Position numbers and translations under genes: made by a program
Shown: piece after piece, positions 6,205-7,960 of the stretch
Numbering within the stretch: position 1 is the first letter of the stretch
How the letters are laid out: the number at the start of each line of letters is the position of its first letter
Source: Alteromonadaceae bacterium
GTDB taxonomy: Bacteria > Pseudomonadota > Gammaproteobacteria > Pseudomonadales > Oleiphilaceae
Length of the DNA stretch: 7,960 nucleotides
Assembly: GCA_013393545.1 (NCBI GenBank)
Contig: JABXHG010000025.1
Span: forward strand, 1-7,960
Direction: 5' to 3'
Notes under the pieces: model-generated
Database searches by the model: none
What the model saw: the letters and a program-made list of their open reading frames with translations, nothing else
Told to the model about the DNA's origin: nothing

Positions 6205-7713
6205 ATGTCGATGTTCGGCGTAAACCATCGAATGGCAAAGAAACCTTCACTGCTTTCCGGCGAGACCTTCGCCTTCCTGGATATCGAAACCACCGGCGGC
6301 AACCCGCAGCGGGATCGCATTACCGAGATCGGTATTCGTTTCTGGCGCGATGGCCAGGTGGTGGGCGAGTGGCAAACCCTTTTGAATCCTGAAACCCGCA
6401 TTTCCGGGTTTATCGAACAGCTGACTGGTATCAGTAATTCGCTGGTGGCGGATGCGCCGGTGTTTGCCGATATCGCCGACGAGCTGGAGGAGCAGCTCCG
6501 GGGCAAGGTGCTGGTGGCCCACAATGCCCGGTTTGATTATGGCTTTCTGAAAGCGGAGTTTCGCCGCCTCGGCCATTTGTTTACGGCGAAAGTGCTTTGC
6601 ACGGTGCGTTTGTCCCGGGCGCTTTATCCCCAGCACAAACGGCACAACATGGACACGCTGATGGCCCGTCATAACCTGCGGCAGGTTCAGCGCCACCGGG
6701 CTATGGGCGATGTGGCCGCCATGCTGTCTTTCTTTGAAAAGACGCTGGCGGAGCAGGGGTCGGAGGTGGTCGAACCGGTCATCGCCAGGCTTCTGCAGCG
6801 GCCCAGCACGCCGTCCCACGTGCCGGCTGAAATGCTCAGGGATTTGCCATCCCGCCCGGGTGTTTACCGGTTTTACGGCGATAACGATGTGCTGCTGTAC
6901 GTGGGTAAAAGTACCAACATTGCACAGCGGGTGGCCTCGCATTTTGCTGGCGACCACCAATCCAGTAAGGCATTGCGAATGTCCGAAAGCCTGCGCCGTG
7001 TGGCCTACACCGAAACTGCCGGCGAGCTGGGGGCATTGCTGCTTGAGCTCAAACAGATTAAAGGCCTGAGCCCGCTTTATAACCGCCGTTCCCGTGCCGC
7101 GAAAAGCCTGGTGAGTATTGCACTGCAGGCCAATGCGGACGGTTATTTGGAGGCCGCTCTGGCAAGGGAAGTCTCGCCTGACCGGCTGAGTGACTACTTC
7201 GGACTATTCCGCAGCAAGCGAGACGCCGTGAATGCCCTGCGCGGCATCGCCGGCAAAAACGACTTGTGTGGCAAGCTGCTTGGGCTGGAACCGCAAGGGC
7301 CGGGCCCCTGTTTCCAGCGCTCGCTCGGCCACTGCCAGGGTGCCTGCGAGGGCGCCGAGGATGTCACCCGCTACAACCTGCGCATGCAGATCGCTTTCCA
7401 CAACCTGCAACTGAAAACCTGGCCCTGGGCCGGCCCCGTGGCGCTGGTGGAACATAATGAAGCCACGCAACGCACGGATTTTCTGGTGATCTGGAACTGG
7501 ATCCACATCGCCACCCTGCATAGCGAGCAAGACCTGGCCGACTTTGAGCTGCCCACCACACCCGTCACCTTTGATCTGGATTCCTACAAACTGCTGGCCA
7601 AGGCTTTGTTGGGGCCGGCGCGCCATCACCACCGTGTGATTGAAATGCCGGCTGTTCACAATCCAATGATTCTCATGCCTGGAGAAAGTGCGCCCGCCAA
7701 AGTTCAAAAGTAA
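6205..7713 (+). CDS. Fusion of DEDDh 3'-5' exonuclease and GIY-YIG (UvrC/Cho-like) nuclease
   Basis: This protein of up to 502 residues joins two nuclease modules and probably acts in DNA repair or end processing. The exonuclease (about 22-185) resembles DNA polymerase III epsilon: FLDIETTGG (Asp26, Glu28), AHNARFDYGFL (Asn107, Asp111), and HRAMGD (His164, Asp169), so all DEDDh residues are present. The GIY-YIG domain (about 213-300) shows PGVYRFY (Tyr221), LLYVGKSTNIAQRVASHF (Tyr232, Arg242, His246) and ALLLELKQIK (Glu281), then LSPLYNRRSR as in UvrC and Cho. A later region has four cysteines (355, 369, 377, 381: LCGK, GPCF, GHCQGAC) recalling the UvrC cysteine cluster, possibly a metal or iron-sulfur site. 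The start is uncertain: ATG 6205 has only a weak GGA seven bases upstream; ATG 6211 and ATG 6232 (MAKKPSLLSGET) are also possible. The inverted-repeat element lies just before the gene. No partner gene is adjacent. Confidence 0.9.
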   Translation: MSMFGVNHRMAKKPSLLSGETFAFLDIETTGGNPQRDRITEIGIRFWRDGQVVGEWQTLLNPETRISGFIEQLTGISNSLVADAPVFADIADELEEQLRGKVLVAHNARFDYGFLKAEFRRLGHLFTAKVLCTVRLSRALYPQHKRHNMDTLMARHNLRQVQRHRAMGDVAAMLSFFEKTLAEQGSEVVEPVIARLLQRPSTPSHVPAEMLRDLPSRPGVYRFYGDNDVLLYVGKSTNIAQRVASHFAGDHQSSKALRMSESLRRVAYTETAGELGALLLELKQIKGLSPLYNRRSRAAKSLVSIALQANADGYLEAALAREVSPDRLSDYFGLFRSKRDAVNALRGIAGKNDLCGKLLGLEPQGPGPCFQRSLGHCQGACEGAEDVTRYNLRMQIAFHNLQLKTWPWAGPVALVEHNEATQRTDFLVIWNWIHIATLHSEQDLADFELPTTPVTFDLDSYKLLAKALLGPARHHHRVIEMPAVHNPMILMPGESAPAKVQK

Positions 7714-7740
7714 GCGGATAGGTCTTTTCAAAACCGTGCG

Positions 7741-7834
7741 GAGCCATGGGTGAAGAGCATGGCTCTTCACGGGCTGGCCAAGGATGGCCTGCCCTGGACC
7801 TTCAGCGCGACGCAGGAGCAATAAGCGCTGAAGG
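7741..7834. repeat. Cluster of three hairpins downstream of the exonuclease gene
   Basis: Three perfect inverted repeats follow each other: GTGAAGAGC/GCTCTTCAC (7750-7758 with 7762-7770, three-base loop), GGCCA/TGGCC (7776-7780 with 7785-7789), and CCTTCAGCGC/GCGCTGAAGG (7799-7808 with 7825-7834). An alternative pairing GAGCCATG/CATGGCTC (7741-7748 with 7758-7765) competes with the first. There is no run of T, so this is not an ordinary terminator. The layout resembles dispersed intergenic repeats of the REP kind, but copy number cannot be judged here. A 24-codon ORF reads through it from GTG 7750 and is not considered real. Confidence 0.6.
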
Positions 7835-7866
7835 GCGGAGCTCGAGCGTTACAGGGATGATGGGAT

Positions 7867-7944
7867 GAACACCTCTTGTTGAGATCGGCGTCAAGGCGCC
7901 ACTATTGGAATAGGAAGGCAATAGCTAAACAACAAGAGGTGTTC
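7867..7944. repeat. 15-bp inverted repeat enclosing two small hairpins, before an ORF start
   Basis: GAACACCTCTTGTTG (7867-7881) is the exact reverse complement of 7930-7944. Between the arms are GGCG/CGCC (7887-7890 with 7897-7900) and CTATTG/CAATAG (7902-7907 with 7919-7924). The right arm contains AAGAGG (7934-7939), the apparent ribosome binding site of the ORF at 7948, so the folded form would hide it. GGGATGA occurs twice just to the left (7854-7860 and 7862-7868). Confidence 0.75.
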
Positions 7945-7947
7945 AAG

Positions 7948-7960
7948 ATGAAAGTTACCC
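7948..7960 (+). CDS. Start of an unidentified ORF, possibly an IS110-family transposase (3' end outside window)
   Basis: ATG 7948 follows AAGAGG by eight bases and begins Met-Lys-Val-Thr before the window ends. Many IS110-family transposases begin in this way (MKxT, then a GIDLAK-type motif), and these elements have structured non-coding ends and often insert in intergenic repeats, which fits the surroundings. Four residues are far too few for identification; any other gene is possible. Confidence 0.35.

Noticed and set aside
6247..7821. Minus-strand ORFs opposite the exonuclease/GIY-YIG gene
   Set aside because: The plus-strand gene has complete catalytic motifs over its whole length; the reverse frames have none.
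7750..7824. 24-codon ORF (GTG start, MKSMALHGLAKDG...) over the hairpin cluster
   Set aside because: It has no ribosome binding site and coincides with the inverted repeats, so the open frame is probably incidental.

Overview
The window looks like chromosomal DNA of a gammaproteobacterium. The AceF and porin sequences and the general base composition suggest a Marinobacter-like marine genus; this is an inference from protein appearance, as no database was searched. Housekeeping genes are interleaved with a defence cassette, a decayed nuclease gene, an elaborate inverted-repeat element and what may be the edge of an insertion sequence.

Positions 1-2555 hold the 3' end of aceE (pyruvate dehydrogenase E1) and a complete aceF (E2, two lipoyl domains). 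They form one operon, closed by a strong intrinsic terminator. No E3 (lpd) gene follows, so E3 must be encoded elsewhere. Positions 2594-4138 hold a two-gene AbiE-type toxin-antitoxin cassette: an AbiEi-like antitoxin/repressor and an AbiEii-like nucleotidyltransferase toxin, overlapping by 8 bases. The toxin carries Asp-Leu-Gly where the family normally has the catalytic Asp-X-Asp. Immediately downstream, convergent, is a remnant of an Rpn/YhgA-like nuclease gene (4144-4603, minus strand) that keeps its two ends but has lost its middle.

Positions 4602-5930 hold a DcaP-like outer-membrane porin on the minus strand with its own terminator and leader. Positions 5931-6192 are a compact 262-bp element with perfect 30-bp terminal inverted repeats. 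Its interior is two further long hairpins of nearly equal length and matching layout, so one strand can fold into a three-way junction. It sits 12 bp before the next start codon. Positions 6205-7713 encode a fusion of a DEDDh 3'-5' exonuclease and a GIY-YIG (UvrC/Cho-like) nuclease, probably a DNA-repair protein.

The last 250 bases hold a run of hairpins (7741-7834). They are followed by a 15-bp inverted repeat whose right arm contains the ribosome binding site of an ORF beginning at 7948 (Met-Lys-Val-Thr, then cut by the window edge). That start resembles IS110-family transposases, but four residues cannot settle it. The strongest candidates for something undescribed are the three-way-junction element and, secondarily, the structured leader at the right edge.
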